Below, one piece after another: positions 1-5,669 of a DNA stretch of 5,669 bases. A program made the translations under genes and the position numbers. The notes beneath the pieces are model-generated. The model saw only the letters and a list, made by a program, of their open reading frames with translations. It had not been told where the DNA came from and did no database searches. Numbering within the stretch: position 1 is the stretch's first letter; each line of letters begins with the position of its first letter. The DNA is from an uncultured Prosthecobacter sp. (GTDB taxonomy: Bacteria > Verrucomicrobiota > Verrucomicrobiia > Verrucomicrobiales > Verrucomicrobiaceae). The stretch spans positions 1 through 5,669 of the forward strand of contig CALDGV010000267.1 of assembly GCA_937941745.1 (NCBI GenBank), given 5' to 3'.

Positions 1-309
1 CGGCATGAAGGGCACGAAGAGCGCCTTCAGCAGGGTCGGGCTCGCCTGCGTGCCCTCCGCAGTCACCGGCTGGAAATCGATGTTCCTGACATACCAGGCG
101 AAGCTGAATTCCACCAGCGCCAGCACCACGCCAAGGGCAGCAATCCCCGCCCCCAGACGATGCTTGTGCTCCAGAAAGAGCTTCAGGCCGCCGGAGATCA
201 GCACACAAAGGCCTGCGAGGATAAAGCAGGCCGCAGCAAGCTTGAAAGGGACGGGTGACAGCTCCTCAGAAGCTGCAGCCGTGGCGAGAAAAAGGGTCAC
301 AGAGCTCAT
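1..309 (-). CDS. Small two-helix membrane protein, unknown function (partial, C-terminus off the left edge)
   Basis: I do not recognise the family. The 103 visible codons read without a stop to the left window edge, so the C-terminus is missing. Two hydrophobic segments stand out, at about residues 24-42 and 52-73. They are joined by a short basic loop (EHKHR at 47-51) that would favour a cytoplasmic loop with both termini outside. After the second helix the chain is polar (residues 75-92) and then becomes hydrophobic again. The start at 309 is supported by a good Shine-Dalgarno (GAGGTGA, 4-5 bases upstream) and by the ATGA overlap with the stop of the upstream DUF4359-like gene, which suggests translational coupling in one transcript. 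The plus-strand open frame across this stretch is an Arg/Pro/Ser-rich shadow. Coding is well supported; function is unknown. Confidence 0.72.
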   Translation of the reverse strand, partial: MSSVTLFLATAAASEELSPVPFKLAAACFILAGLCVLISGGLKLFLEHKHRLGAGIAALGVVLALVEFSFAWYVRNIDFQPVTAEGTQASPTLLKALFVPFMP

Positions 310-581
310 TTCACCTCGAAAAAGTATCCTGCAATGCCCCAGGCCACATCCTGCCGGGGAAGGATGCCATCACCCCCCAGGTAAAAGCGGCTGGCGATGA
401 AGTAATTGTCCCTCTGGATCCCGCCCTTTTTGCCGGTGGAAAAGAGATCCGCCACCGCCATGCCGAGGGTGCCGGCCAGGCCTTCCTTCTGCCGCACATG
501 CTCCCGGAAGTCCGCCTCATTCGGATTGGTGAAGGCCAGCACCAAAGCGATGGCGGCCAGGAGAAACAGGGGCTTTTTCAT
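306..581 (-). CDS. DUF4359-like small secreted or membrane-anchored protein
   Basis: This 91-residue protein starts MKKP and has a hydrophobic stretch at residues 4-17, typical of a signal peptide or an uncleaved N-terminal anchor, so it probably acts in the envelope. Directly after it come the tripeptide TNP (18-20), an acidic/basic helix, RDNY (57-60) and a C-terminal GIAGYFF (82-88). A TNP just after an N-terminal hydrophobic segment and an aromatic Gly-rich end resemble the DUF4359 family as I remember it. This is recalled similarity, not a search result, and the family has no known function. I chose the ATG at 581 because the longer minus-strand frame upstream is only the antisense of the acyl-CoA synthetase gene, and the hydrophobic leader begins here. 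Its stop overlaps the next start (ATGA), making a two-gene unit. No strong Shine-Dalgarno is visible before 581. Confidence 0.72.
   Translation of the reverse strand: MKKPLFLLAAIALVLAFTNPNEADFREHVRQKEGLAGTLGMAVADLFSTGKKGGIQRDNYFIASRFYLGGDGILPRQDVAWGIAGYFFEVK
311..317 (-). promoter_or_regulatory. Shine-Dalgarno of the membrane-protein gene starting at 309
   Basis: Read on the minus strand, GAGGTGA precedes the ATG at 309-307, with GAGG ending 4 bases before it. It lies inside the last codons of the DUF4359-like gene. It is the best ribosome binding site in the window and decides the start of the downstream gene. Together with the ATGA overlap it fits coupled translation. Confidence 0.65.
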
Positions 582-621
582 GAGCAGGAGTCCGTGCCCC
601 CGCACGAAGCGAGGGCCTGCG

Positions 622-651
622 ACTATCTGTCCCGCATCCTCGGCCGGGCAA
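622..651 (-). promoter_or_regulatory. Candidate sigma70-type promoter for the DUF4359-like gene pair
   Basis: On the minus strand, TTGCCC (651-646) and GATAGT (627-622) are separated by 18 bases. Each matches 4 of 6 bases of the -35 and -10 consensus. Transcription would start near 615, giving a leader of about 34 bases before the ATG at 581. Matches this weak occur by chance in GC-rich DNA, so this is only a candidate. Confidence 0.25.
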
Positions 652-718
652 GCGAGGTTTTCAGCACGGCAAAATGGGGCTGAAGAGAACAAGTGCACAA
701 ACCGCCCGCCTGCGGAAA

Positions 719-728
719 ATGACGTCAT
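719..728. repeat. 10-bp perfect palindrome ATGACGTCAT over the synthetase start codon
   Basis: ATGACGTCAT equals its own reverse complement, and the symmetry stops at the flanking bases. It covers the first two bases of the synthetase ATG (727). It also creates a second ATG at 719 in another frame, which opens a 20-codon reading frame ending in TGA at 779-781. It could be an operator half or a start-site feature, but a single 10-bp palindrome may be chance. Confidence 0.3.
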
Positions 729-2868
729 GTCCGCCGCACCGCTCAGCACCTGTTCGCTACCAGACATCGCCCGGGACCTGACGCCCTTCTTCGCGCCCAG
801 GTCGGTGGTGCTGATCGGTGCCACGGAGCGCGCCGGCAGCGTGGGCCGGGCTCTTTTGGACAATCTGGCGACTTTCGATGGGCCGCTTTTCCTGGTGAAT
901 GCGAAGCGTCGGGAAATCCTGGGCCGCCCCTGCTTACCCACCGTGACGGCCATTGGCTTGCCCGTCGATCTGGCGGTGATCGCCACCCCTGCAGCTACGA
1001 TGCCGCAGGTGATCCGGGAATGTGCCGCCGCCGGGGTGCGTGTGGCGGTGATCATTTCGGCGGGCTTCAAAGAAACCGGCCCCCAGGGTGTGGCGCTGGA
1101 GCAGGAAGTGCTGGATGAGGCCCGGAAAGGCGGGCTGCGCCTCATCGGCCCCAACTGCCTGGGCCTCATGGCTCCCCACACGGGGTTGAACGCCACCTTT
1201 GCCACCGCCCTGGCCCAGCCGGGGCGTGTCGCCTTCCTGAGCCAAAGCGGCGCGCTCTGCACCGCCATCCTCGACTGGAGCTTCCGCCAGCATGTCGGTT
1301 TCAGCGCCTTTGTCTCCGTAGGCTCGATGCTGGATGTGGGCTGGGGCGACCTGATCCGCCATTTCGGCGAGGATCCGGGCACGGAAAGCATCGTGCTCTA
1401 CATGGAATCCGTGGGAGATGCGCAGGCCTTCATGGAGGCGGCGCGCCTCGTCGCGGCCCGCAAGCCGATCATCGCCATCAAGGTGGGCCGGACTGCCGAT
1501 GCGGCAAGGGCGGCGGCCTCCCACACCGGGGCCATGACCGGCAGTGATGCCGTGCTGGATGCCGCCCTGGAGCGCGCCGGGGTGCTCCGGGTGGACACCA
1601 TTGAGGAGCTTTTCGACATGGCGGAAGTCCTGGCCAAGCAGCCCCTGCCCGCAGGTCCGCAGCTGGCCATCCTCACCAACGCCGGCGGTCCCGGTGCCCT
1701 GGCAACGGATGCCCTCGTGCGCAGCGGCGGAAAGCTCGCCACCCTGGCCTCTGAAACTCTCACCCGGCTCGACGGCTGCCTGCCGCCCCACTGGAGCCAC
1801 GGCAACCCCGCCGATGTCCTTGGTGATGCCGATTCCGAACGCTACGCCCAGGCGCTGCACGCTCTGCTGGAAGATCCTGGCACCCACGGCCTGCTGGCCA
1901 TCCTCACCCCGCAGGCCATGACCGCCCCCCTGGCCACAGCGCAGGCATTGATGGCCGCCGCAAAAGACACGCACAAACCCCTCCTCGCCAGCTGGATGGG
2001 CGGTGATGCTGTGGAAAGCGCCCGCGAAGCACTGAATGCCGGCGCGATTCCCACCTATGACTATCCCGATGAAGCCGCCCGGGCCTGGCAGTACATGTGG
2101 CAGCGGCAGGAGCGCCTGCGCTGGCTTTCTGAGACCAACCGCCTCGCCTGCACCGCCCGCCCCGACTTTCCTCAGGTCCAGGAGATCACGCGGCAGCATC
2201 GCGCTGCAGGCCGGCGGCTGCTGAATGAAGTGCAGGCCAAGGAACTGCTCGCCAGCGCCGGGCTACCGGTCCTCGCCACCAAACATGCCGCCACGGCAGA
2301 CGAAGCCGTGGAGTTGGCGATGCAAACGGGCTTTCCCGTGGTGATGAAGCTCCAGTCCTCCACACTCACTCACAAAAGCGATGTGGGCGGCGTGCAGCTC
2401 AACCTCGGTGATGCAACCGCCGTGCGCGCCGCCTGGCACCGCATCCAGCAGGCTGTCAGCCCGGAGGACTTTGAGGGTGTCAGCGTGCAGCAGATGATCC
2501 GCCAAACCGGGTTGGAGCTCATCCTGGGCCTCAGCCAGGACCCCCAGTTTGGCCCCGTGCTGCTTTTTGGAGCCGGCGGCGTGCTGGTGGAGGTGATGCA
2601 GGACCGGGTGCTGCTGCTGCCGCCGCTTTCGCCCATGCTGGTGCGCGACCGCCTGCGCCACACCCGCATCTTCCAGGCTCTTCAGGGCACGCGCCACCTC
2701 CCTCCGGTGGACCTGGATGCTCTGGCAGACCTCCTGGTGAAGCTCGGCGACCTCGCGCTCGCCTGCCCCGAGATCCTGGAGCTCGACATCAATCCGCTCC
2801 TGGCCTCATCGGAAGCGCTCCAGATCCTCGACGCACGCGTGGTTCTGCAGCCGGCGGACGCTGACTGA
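727..2868 (+). CDS. Acyl-CoA synthetase (NDP-forming) / acetate-CoA ligase (ADP-forming), fused alpha-beta
   Basis: The family is cytoplasmic and interconverts an acyl-CoA, ADP and phosphate with the free acid, CoA and ATP, so it can harvest ATP from acetyl-CoA or similar thioesters or activate acids. This 713-residue protein has the usual fused order. A CoA-binding Rossmann domain opens with [14 protein letters not shown] (27-40). Succinyl-CoA-ligase-like domains follow with IGPNCLG (140-146), SQSGALC (172-178), the SHTGA motif whose His266 is the likely phosphorylated histidine, and NAGGPG (318-323). A C-terminal ATP-grasp domain runs from about residue 498, with HKSDVGGV (549-556) and ELDINPLL (685-692). 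Length fits the fused family (about 700). There is no C-terminal GNAT domain, so it is not a Pat-type protein acetyltransferase. ATG 727 is chosen because recognisable homology begins about 20 residues later and the open frame further upstream overlaps the minus-strand gene. GGA at 714-716 is a weak ribosome site. The acyl substrate cannot be told from sequence. Confidence 0.93.
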   Translation: MSAAPLSTCSLPDIARDLTPFFAPRSVVLIGATERAGSVGRALLDNLATFDGPLFLVNAKRREILGRPCLPTVTAIGLPVDLAVIATPAATMPQVIRECAAAGVRVAVIISAGFKETGPQGVALEQEVLDEARKGGLRLIGPNCLGLMAPHTGLNATFATALAQPGRVAFLSQSGALCTAILDWSFRQHVGFSAFVSVGSMLDVGWGDLIRHFGEDPGTESIVLYMESVGDAQAFMEAARLVAARKPIIAIKVGRTADAARAAASHTGAMTGSDAVLDAALERAGVLRVDTIEELFDMAEVLAKQPLPAGPQLAILTNAGGPGALATDALVRSGGKLATLASETLTRLDGCLPPHWSHGNPADVLGDADSERYAQALHALLEDPGTHGLLAILTPQAMTAPLATAQALMAAAKDTHKPLLASWMGGDAVESAREALNAGAIPTYDYPDEAARAWQYMWQRQERLRWLSETNRLACTARPDFPQVQEITRQHRAAGRRLLNEVQAKELLASAGLPVLATKHAATADEAVELAMQTGFPVVMKLQSSTLTHKSDVGGVQLNLGDATAVRAAWHRIQQAVSPEDFEGVSVQQMIRQTGLELILGLSQDPQFGPVLLFGAGGVLVEVMQDRVLLLPPLSPMLVRDRLRHTRIFQALQGTRHLPPVDLDALADLLVKLGDLALACPEILELDINPLLASSEALQILDARVVLQPADAD

Positions 2869-2870
2869 GC

Positions 2871-3662
2871 CTACACCGGCTTGATCTCCAGGCCCTTCAG
2901 CCAAGGCGCAGTGATTTGAGGCGGCATACCGCCAAAGGGCTGGTAGGCGGGAAGCTGGATGATGCTCATGCTGTGCGGCTGGCTGGCGATGAAAAACATC
3001 GCATCGGCGCAGTCGGCGCAGGTGATCATGGCACGCTTGTGCTCTGCCGTAGGTTGCACCGGGCGCTTGGCCACCAGCGGCGTGTCTGCTTCGCCTGGGG
3101 CATATTCGGAAAGCACGATGCCGTGGGCGTTCAGCTGCATGCGGGCGGCAAAAAGCATGCCATGCACGGCCCACTTGCTCGCCGTGTAAGGAATGCCGGC
3201 ATAGGAATCAAAGCCATGACCCGCTGTTGAGGAAACGACGACCACGCGCCCGCCCCCGGCGGCCGCCATCAGCGGCGTGACCGCCTGGATCATGTTCGCC
3301 ACGCCAAGCACATTGATGTCCATGACCTTCCGCCAGCTCTCTTCCGTAACCAGTTTGGCTGGATCAGCATGAGCCAAAAAGCGGTCGGGAGTGTTGATGC
3401 CTGCGGTGTGGATGAGGGCAAACGGCGTGCCCGCCTTTTGCACGACCTTCATGGCAGCGGCGATGCTTGCCGTGTCCGCCACATCGCAGACGACGGGGAT
3501 GATGTTGGCCGAAAGCGCCGCGGTTTCCTCCAGCGACTCCAGCGTGCGCCCAAACACAAAGGTCTTTGCTCCGGCCTCCGCGAAACGCTTCGCCGCCGCC
3601 TGTCCCATGCCGCCGCCACCGCCGGTGACGATCACGATCTTGTCAGTCCAATTCTGGTCCAT
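2871..3662 (-). CDS. Short-chain dehydrogenase/reductase (SDR) family oxidoreductase
   Basis: This is a complete classical SDR of 263 residues, close to the family norm of about 250, expected to be cytoplasmic and to oxidise or reduce an alcohol/carbonyl pair with NAD(P). Visible motifs in order are the cofactor-binding TGGGGGMG (13-20), R39 after the second strand (which tends to favour NADP(H); inference), D60 in the adenine pocket, HTAG (85-88) in place of the common NNAG, catalytic N117, S144/S145, and Y159 with K163 in YTASK. A glycine-rich run precedes the strand carrying the catalytic serine (GGGR, 136-139). The last 25 residues are rich in Pro and Gly and may shape the substrate pocket. 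Start ATG at 3662 leaves 8 residues before the first beta strand; no Shine-Dalgarno is evident. It converges on the synthetase gene with 2 bases between stops and diverges from the membrane-protein gene. Substrate unknown. Confidence 0.92.
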   Translation of the reverse strand: MDQNWTDKIVIVTGGGGGMGQAAAKRFAEAGAKTFVFGRTLESLEETAALSANIIPVVCDVADTASIAAAMKVVQKAGTPFALIHTAGINTPDRFLAHADPAKLVTEESWRKVMDINVLGVANMIQAVTPLMAAAGGGRVVVVSSTAGHGFDSYAGIPYTASKWAVHGMLFAARMQLNAHGIVLSEYAPGEADTPLVAKRPVQPTAEHKRAMITCADCADAMFFIASQPHSMSIIQLPAYQPFGGMPPQITAPWLKGLEIKPV

Positions 3663-3765
3663 CGGCCGAGGCTAGCGAGTCCATGCGGCCCGTCCAGCCT
3701 GGGTGCTGGAGAAAGCTTCCCTGACCTGTCATCAAGACCGCCGGCTCAGCAGAAGCGGCTGCATG

Positions 3766-3807
3766 GAGGTTACCTCAAAACCACTGGCAGCGAAAAAAGG
3801 TTACCTC
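3766..3807. promoter_or_regulatory. Two operator-like pseudo-palindromes, AGGTTACCTC x2, 31 bp centre to centre
   Basis: The 10-mer AGGTTACCTC occurs at 3767-3776 and again at 3798-3807. Each copy is a dyad around a central T. The first has perfect 5-base arms (GAGGT at 3766-3770, ACCTC at 3772-3776, centre 3771). The second (centre 3802) has AGGT/ACCT arms, and the symmetry extends through A/T tracts to 3793-3811 with one mismatched pair. The centres are 31 bp apart, about three helical turns, so bound dimers would sit on the same face. The pair lies in the 195-bp divergent region between the SDR and membrane-protein starts, where a regulator of either gene could bind. No regulator gene is in the window. 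Confidence 0.5.
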
Positions 3808-3857
3808 TTTTTGCCATGCCCAGCCAACGGCATTCCCGTCCTAAACTGTTGGTGGAC

Positions 3858-5123
3858 ATGCCATTATCCGAGACCGAAACCCTGCCCACCGCCTCTTCCC
3901 CCCCCTTGGACGACCCAGCCGAGCTTTTGAGCAGCGCCCGTGCTCACGGATCGAAAACGGAGCCCATCACTTTCCTGCCGGACAACGCCAGCAGCCTGCA
4001 GATCCTGCTCTCAGAAACGGAATCTGAAACGTCACAGGTCTATGCATCCTGCCCGGAATATTCGGACGATCTGAACTTGAGGGATTCAGGCATGTTCTGG
4101 CGGACAGCGCTGATCGAGCTTCGGCTGCAGCTTCTGCACAACAGCCGCTACCAGTTCGAAAGCACGTCGGATTTCGAGAGGTTCTGCCAACTGAAAAGCG
4201 GCTGGGATGCCTGGCTGTCCGGCAGGTTTCGGTCCAACAACTTCATCAACAATGCCAGACAACGATGCCAGGCACTGGCGGCATGGCTCGGACAGGTGGA
4301 GGAATTCCATCGGAAGATAGAGCAGTCGAAGAACCTCACACAGCCTCGCGGGAAGCTGGCCCTGTTTCAGTTGAAGTCGTTCCAGAATGACTGGCAGGAC
4401 CTCTCCTCCTCCCTAGAAGAGCGGCTGGCCGCTCTGTCCTCGAGCCTTCCTGAAGGCGTGTTGGAGGATGGCGACCTGATTCCTTCGCTGACCGACTTTG
4501 TCCGCCTCGATGCAGCAGTCGCAGCGGGGGAGAATGACCTCATCATTTCGTTCCTGAAGCACCAGGATCTGATCCAGAAGATTCTTTCCCAGGCCCATTC
4601 CAAGACCATCCGCGAAGACCTTTGCTCCGCCGCAGCCAGTATCGTGACCCTGATGCATGCTCATGCCAGCCAGCAGGAAAGCCTGGATACGATCCAGCGG
4701 CTGCTGAAGCAGGGACACATCGACAAGGCCCGGCGAGGCTTTCACGAGTTCAAGACCGCCGAATTCGAGGACCTCGACGCCATCAGGCATGCCCTGGCTC
4801 AAAAGCTGGGCAGGGCGCTGCGGCGCTGCCGGAAGATCGAGCAAGCGTCGGCCTTTTCAGCGCTCAAAACCGCCCGGGAAGTCGCCAGCCTCTACCCTGA
4901 GCTGGAAGGCGGCAGCCATCTCGATCTTCTGCTGCAAGCCGCCCGTCGGCGGACGCTGAGGTTTCTCGGACTCCTGGGTCTGACCTCGCTGCTGCTCATC
5001 CTGGGTGGCGGTGCTTGGTGGATGCGTCACCAGGCACCTCAGAGCCTGTCTTCCTCTCCTGAAATGAGCTCTGGCTTGATTCAAAAGCCCACCAAAGCAC
5101 CGCGCTGGGTCGCTGGATTTTGA
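3858..5123 (+). CDS. Uncharacterised helical protein with one C-terminal transmembrane segment
   Basis: I do not recognise this 421-residue protein. Residues 1-78 are polar and low in complexity, rich in Ser, Thr, Glu and Pro, with LSETE appearing twice. From residue 79 (MFWRTALIELR) the chain is almost entirely helix-forming and charged, with possible coiled-coil or TPR-like helical pairs near 282-298 (LLKQGHIDKARRGFHEF) and 332-350. Three arginines (363-365) precede a hydrophobic span at 369-389 ending GGGAWWM, leaving a 32-residue tail. By the positive-inside rule the large N-terminal part is cytoplasmic and the tail external. ATG 3858, after GGTGGAC, is my choice; the in-frame ATG at 3816 would add 14 residues and cannot be excluded. 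The open frame extends further upstream only as an antisense shadow of the SDR gene. GC looks locally lower: a hand count gives 28 of 60 at 4021-4080, against 39 of 60 at 1141-1200 in the synthetase. A scaffolding or sensor role is speculation. Confidence 0.78.
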   Translation: MPLSETETLPTASSPPLDDPAELLSSARAHGSKTEPITFLPDNASSLQILLSETESETSQVYASCPEYSDDLNLRDSGMFWRTALIELRLQLLHNSRYQFESTSDFERFCQLKSGWDAWLSGRFRSNNFINNARQRCQALAAWLGQVEEFHRKIEQSKNLTQPRGKLALFQLKSFQNDWQDLSSSLEERLAALSSSLPEGVLEDGDLIPSLTDFVRLDAAVAAGENDLIISFLKHQDLIQKILSQAHSKTIREDLCSAAASIVTLMHAHASQQESLDTIQRLLKQGHIDKARRGFHEFKTAEFEDLDAIRHALAQKLGRALRRCRKIEQASAFSALKTAREVASLYPELEGGSHLDLLLQAARRRTLRFLGLLGLTSLLLILGGGAWWMRHQAPQSLSSSPEMSSGLIQKPTKAPRWVAGF

Positions 5124-5189
5124 TGAAATGCCCGGCGGCCGCTGCCAAAGCGCGCAAGACAAGCCTCCCTGAAGAACTTCCTTGGGCGA

Positions 5190-5669
5190 ATGGCTCAAAA
5201 TATCACCATCCTCGGCGCGGGCGTCATCGGCCTGAGCACCGCGCTTTACTGCGCCCGCCGCGGCATGAAGGTCACGGTGATCGAAAGAAAGCCGGGTCAG
5301 CGTGATGGCTGCTCTTTTGGCAATGCCGGCATGGTCGTGCCGAGCCACTTCATTCCGCTCGCGGCCCCGGGCATGGTGGCCCTGGGGCTGAAATGGATGT
5401 GGGACCCGGAATCCCCGTTCTACATCAAGCCGCGGCTCGACATGGACCTCGTGAACTGGGGCGTGAAGTTCTGGAAAGCCGCCACCCAGGGCCGGGTGCA
5501 GGCAGCCGCGCCTGTGCTCCGGGACCTGGGCCTGCTGAGCCGCGAATGCTTCGCGGAAATCGGGCTCGATTTCGGCCTCGTGAAGCGAGGGCTGCTCATG
5601 CTGTGCAAAGAGCAGCGGACCCTGGATGAGGAAGGTCACATGGCGGCGAAGGCCAACGCGCTCGGCATC
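5190..5669 (+). CDS. FAD-dependent D-amino-acid dehydrogenase, DadA-like (partial, N-terminal 160 residues)
   Basis: DAO-superfamily flavoproteins oxidise amines; DadA-type enzymes deaminate D-amino acids to 2-oxo acids and ammonia and pass electrons to the respiratory chain at the inner membrane. The N-terminus gives the FAD-binding Rossmann fold, with ILGAGVIGLSTALYCARRG (7-25, GxGxxG at 9-14) and the ribose-binding E32 at the end of the second strand. Next comes the conserved segment SFGNAGMVVPSHFIPLAAPG (42-61), then a Trp-rich stretch (WMWDPESPFYIKPR) typical of DadA and D-hydroxyproline dehydrogenase relatives. The frame is open at the right edge; family members run about 415-430 residues, so roughly 60% is missing. 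The start is the only ATG between the previous stop and the Rossmann strand; its ribosome site is weak. It follows the membrane-protein gene on the same strand after 66 bp, so cotranscription is possible. Exact substrate cannot be assigned. Confidence 0.88.
   Translation, partial: MAQNITILGAGVIGLSTALYCARRGMKVTVIERKPGQRDGCSFGNAGMVVPSHFIPLAAPGMVALGLKWMWDPESPFYIKPRLDMDLVNWGVKFWKAATQGRVQAAAPVLRDLGLLSRECFAEIGLDFGLVKRGLLMLCKEQRTLDEEGHMAAKANALGI

Noticed and set aside
582..1391. Minus-strand open frame opposite the start of the synthetase gene, continuing into the DUF4359-like gene
   Set aside because: Its translation is Arg/Ser/Ala-rich with no recognisable motif, while the plus strand carries clear CoA-binding motifs. 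Only the last 91 codons, from 581, look like a real protein.
934..2199. 421-codon minus-strand open frame inside the synthetase gene
   Set aside because: A Gly/His/Gln-rich composition without hydrophobic cores is typical of an antisense frame of a GC-rich gene; the sense frame has all family motifs.
3793..3812. A-tract, dyad and T-tract resembling an intrinsic terminator
   Set aside because: The stem is mostly A-T pairs with only two G-C pairs after allowing a 3-base loop, and it lies upstream of genes on both sides. It is better explained as part of the repeated dyad.
3369..3815. Plus-strand extension of the membrane-protein frame across the SDR gene
   Set aside because: This part is the antisense of conserved SDR motifs. 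The hydrophilic start at 3858 (or 3816) is a more natural N-terminus.
3812..3847. TTGCCA and TAAACT as a promoter for the membrane-protein gene
   Set aside because: Both boxes are fair, but they are 24 bases apart, too far for a sigma70 promoter, and neither has a partner at 16-18 bases.
5124..5189. GCGGCCGC palindrome and the GAAGAACTTC dyad between the membrane-protein and dehydrogenase genes
   Set aside because: Both are short, the hairpins are weak and no T-tract follows, so I see no terminator or operator that stands out from a GC-rich background.
4857..5639. 260-codon minus-strand open frame across the membrane-protein end and the dehydrogenase
   Set aside because: It lies opposite an unmistakable FAD-binding domain, and its His/Gln/Arg/Pro-rich translation shows no domain.

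Overview
This GC-rich bacterial window holds six protein genes, two of them cut by the window edges. No RNA gene, CRISPR array, insertion sequence or phage gene is visible. The organism cannot be named from this sequence. High GC, a DUF4359-like protein, weak Shine-Dalgarno signals and an orphan helical membrane protein would suit a Gram-negative of the Verrucomicrobiota/Planctomycetota type, but that is a low-confidence guess.

Layout. (1) Positions 1-581, minus strand: a two-gene unit. A 91-residue exported or anchored DUF4359-like protein is followed, through an ATGA stop/start overlap, by a small two-helix membrane protein that leaves the window on the left. (2) Positions 582-726: a divergent intergenic region with one weak candidate promoter on the minus strand and a 10-bp perfect palindrome overlapping the next start codon. 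(3) Positions 727-2868, plus strand: a 713-residue fused-subunit acyl-CoA synthetase of the NDP-forming (ADP-forming acetate-CoA ligase) superfamily. (4) Positions 2871-3662, minus strand: a 263-residue short-chain dehydrogenase/reductase, convergent with the synthetase, with only 2 bases between the stop codons. (5) Positions 3663-3857: a 195-bp divergent region with two copies of a pseudo-palindrome, AGGTTACCTC, 31 bp apart and so on the same face of the helix. This is the best regulatory candidate in the window. (6) Positions 3858-5123, plus strand: an unrecognised 421-residue, mostly helical protein with one transmembrane segment near its C-terminus. (7) Positions 5190-5669, plus strand: the first 160 residues of a DadA-like FAD-dependent D-amino-acid dehydrogenase, cut by the right edge.

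The enzymes point to ordinary carbon and nitrogen catabolism: CoA-thioester energy conservation, an NAD(P)-dependent oxidoreductase and D-amino-acid oxidation. The gene order does not tie them into one pathway, because orientations alternate and no transporter or regulator is present. I see no convincing new multi-gene system. The items most worth a second look are the paired operator-like repeats, the orphan membrane protein they precede, and the coupled DUF4359/membrane-protein pair.
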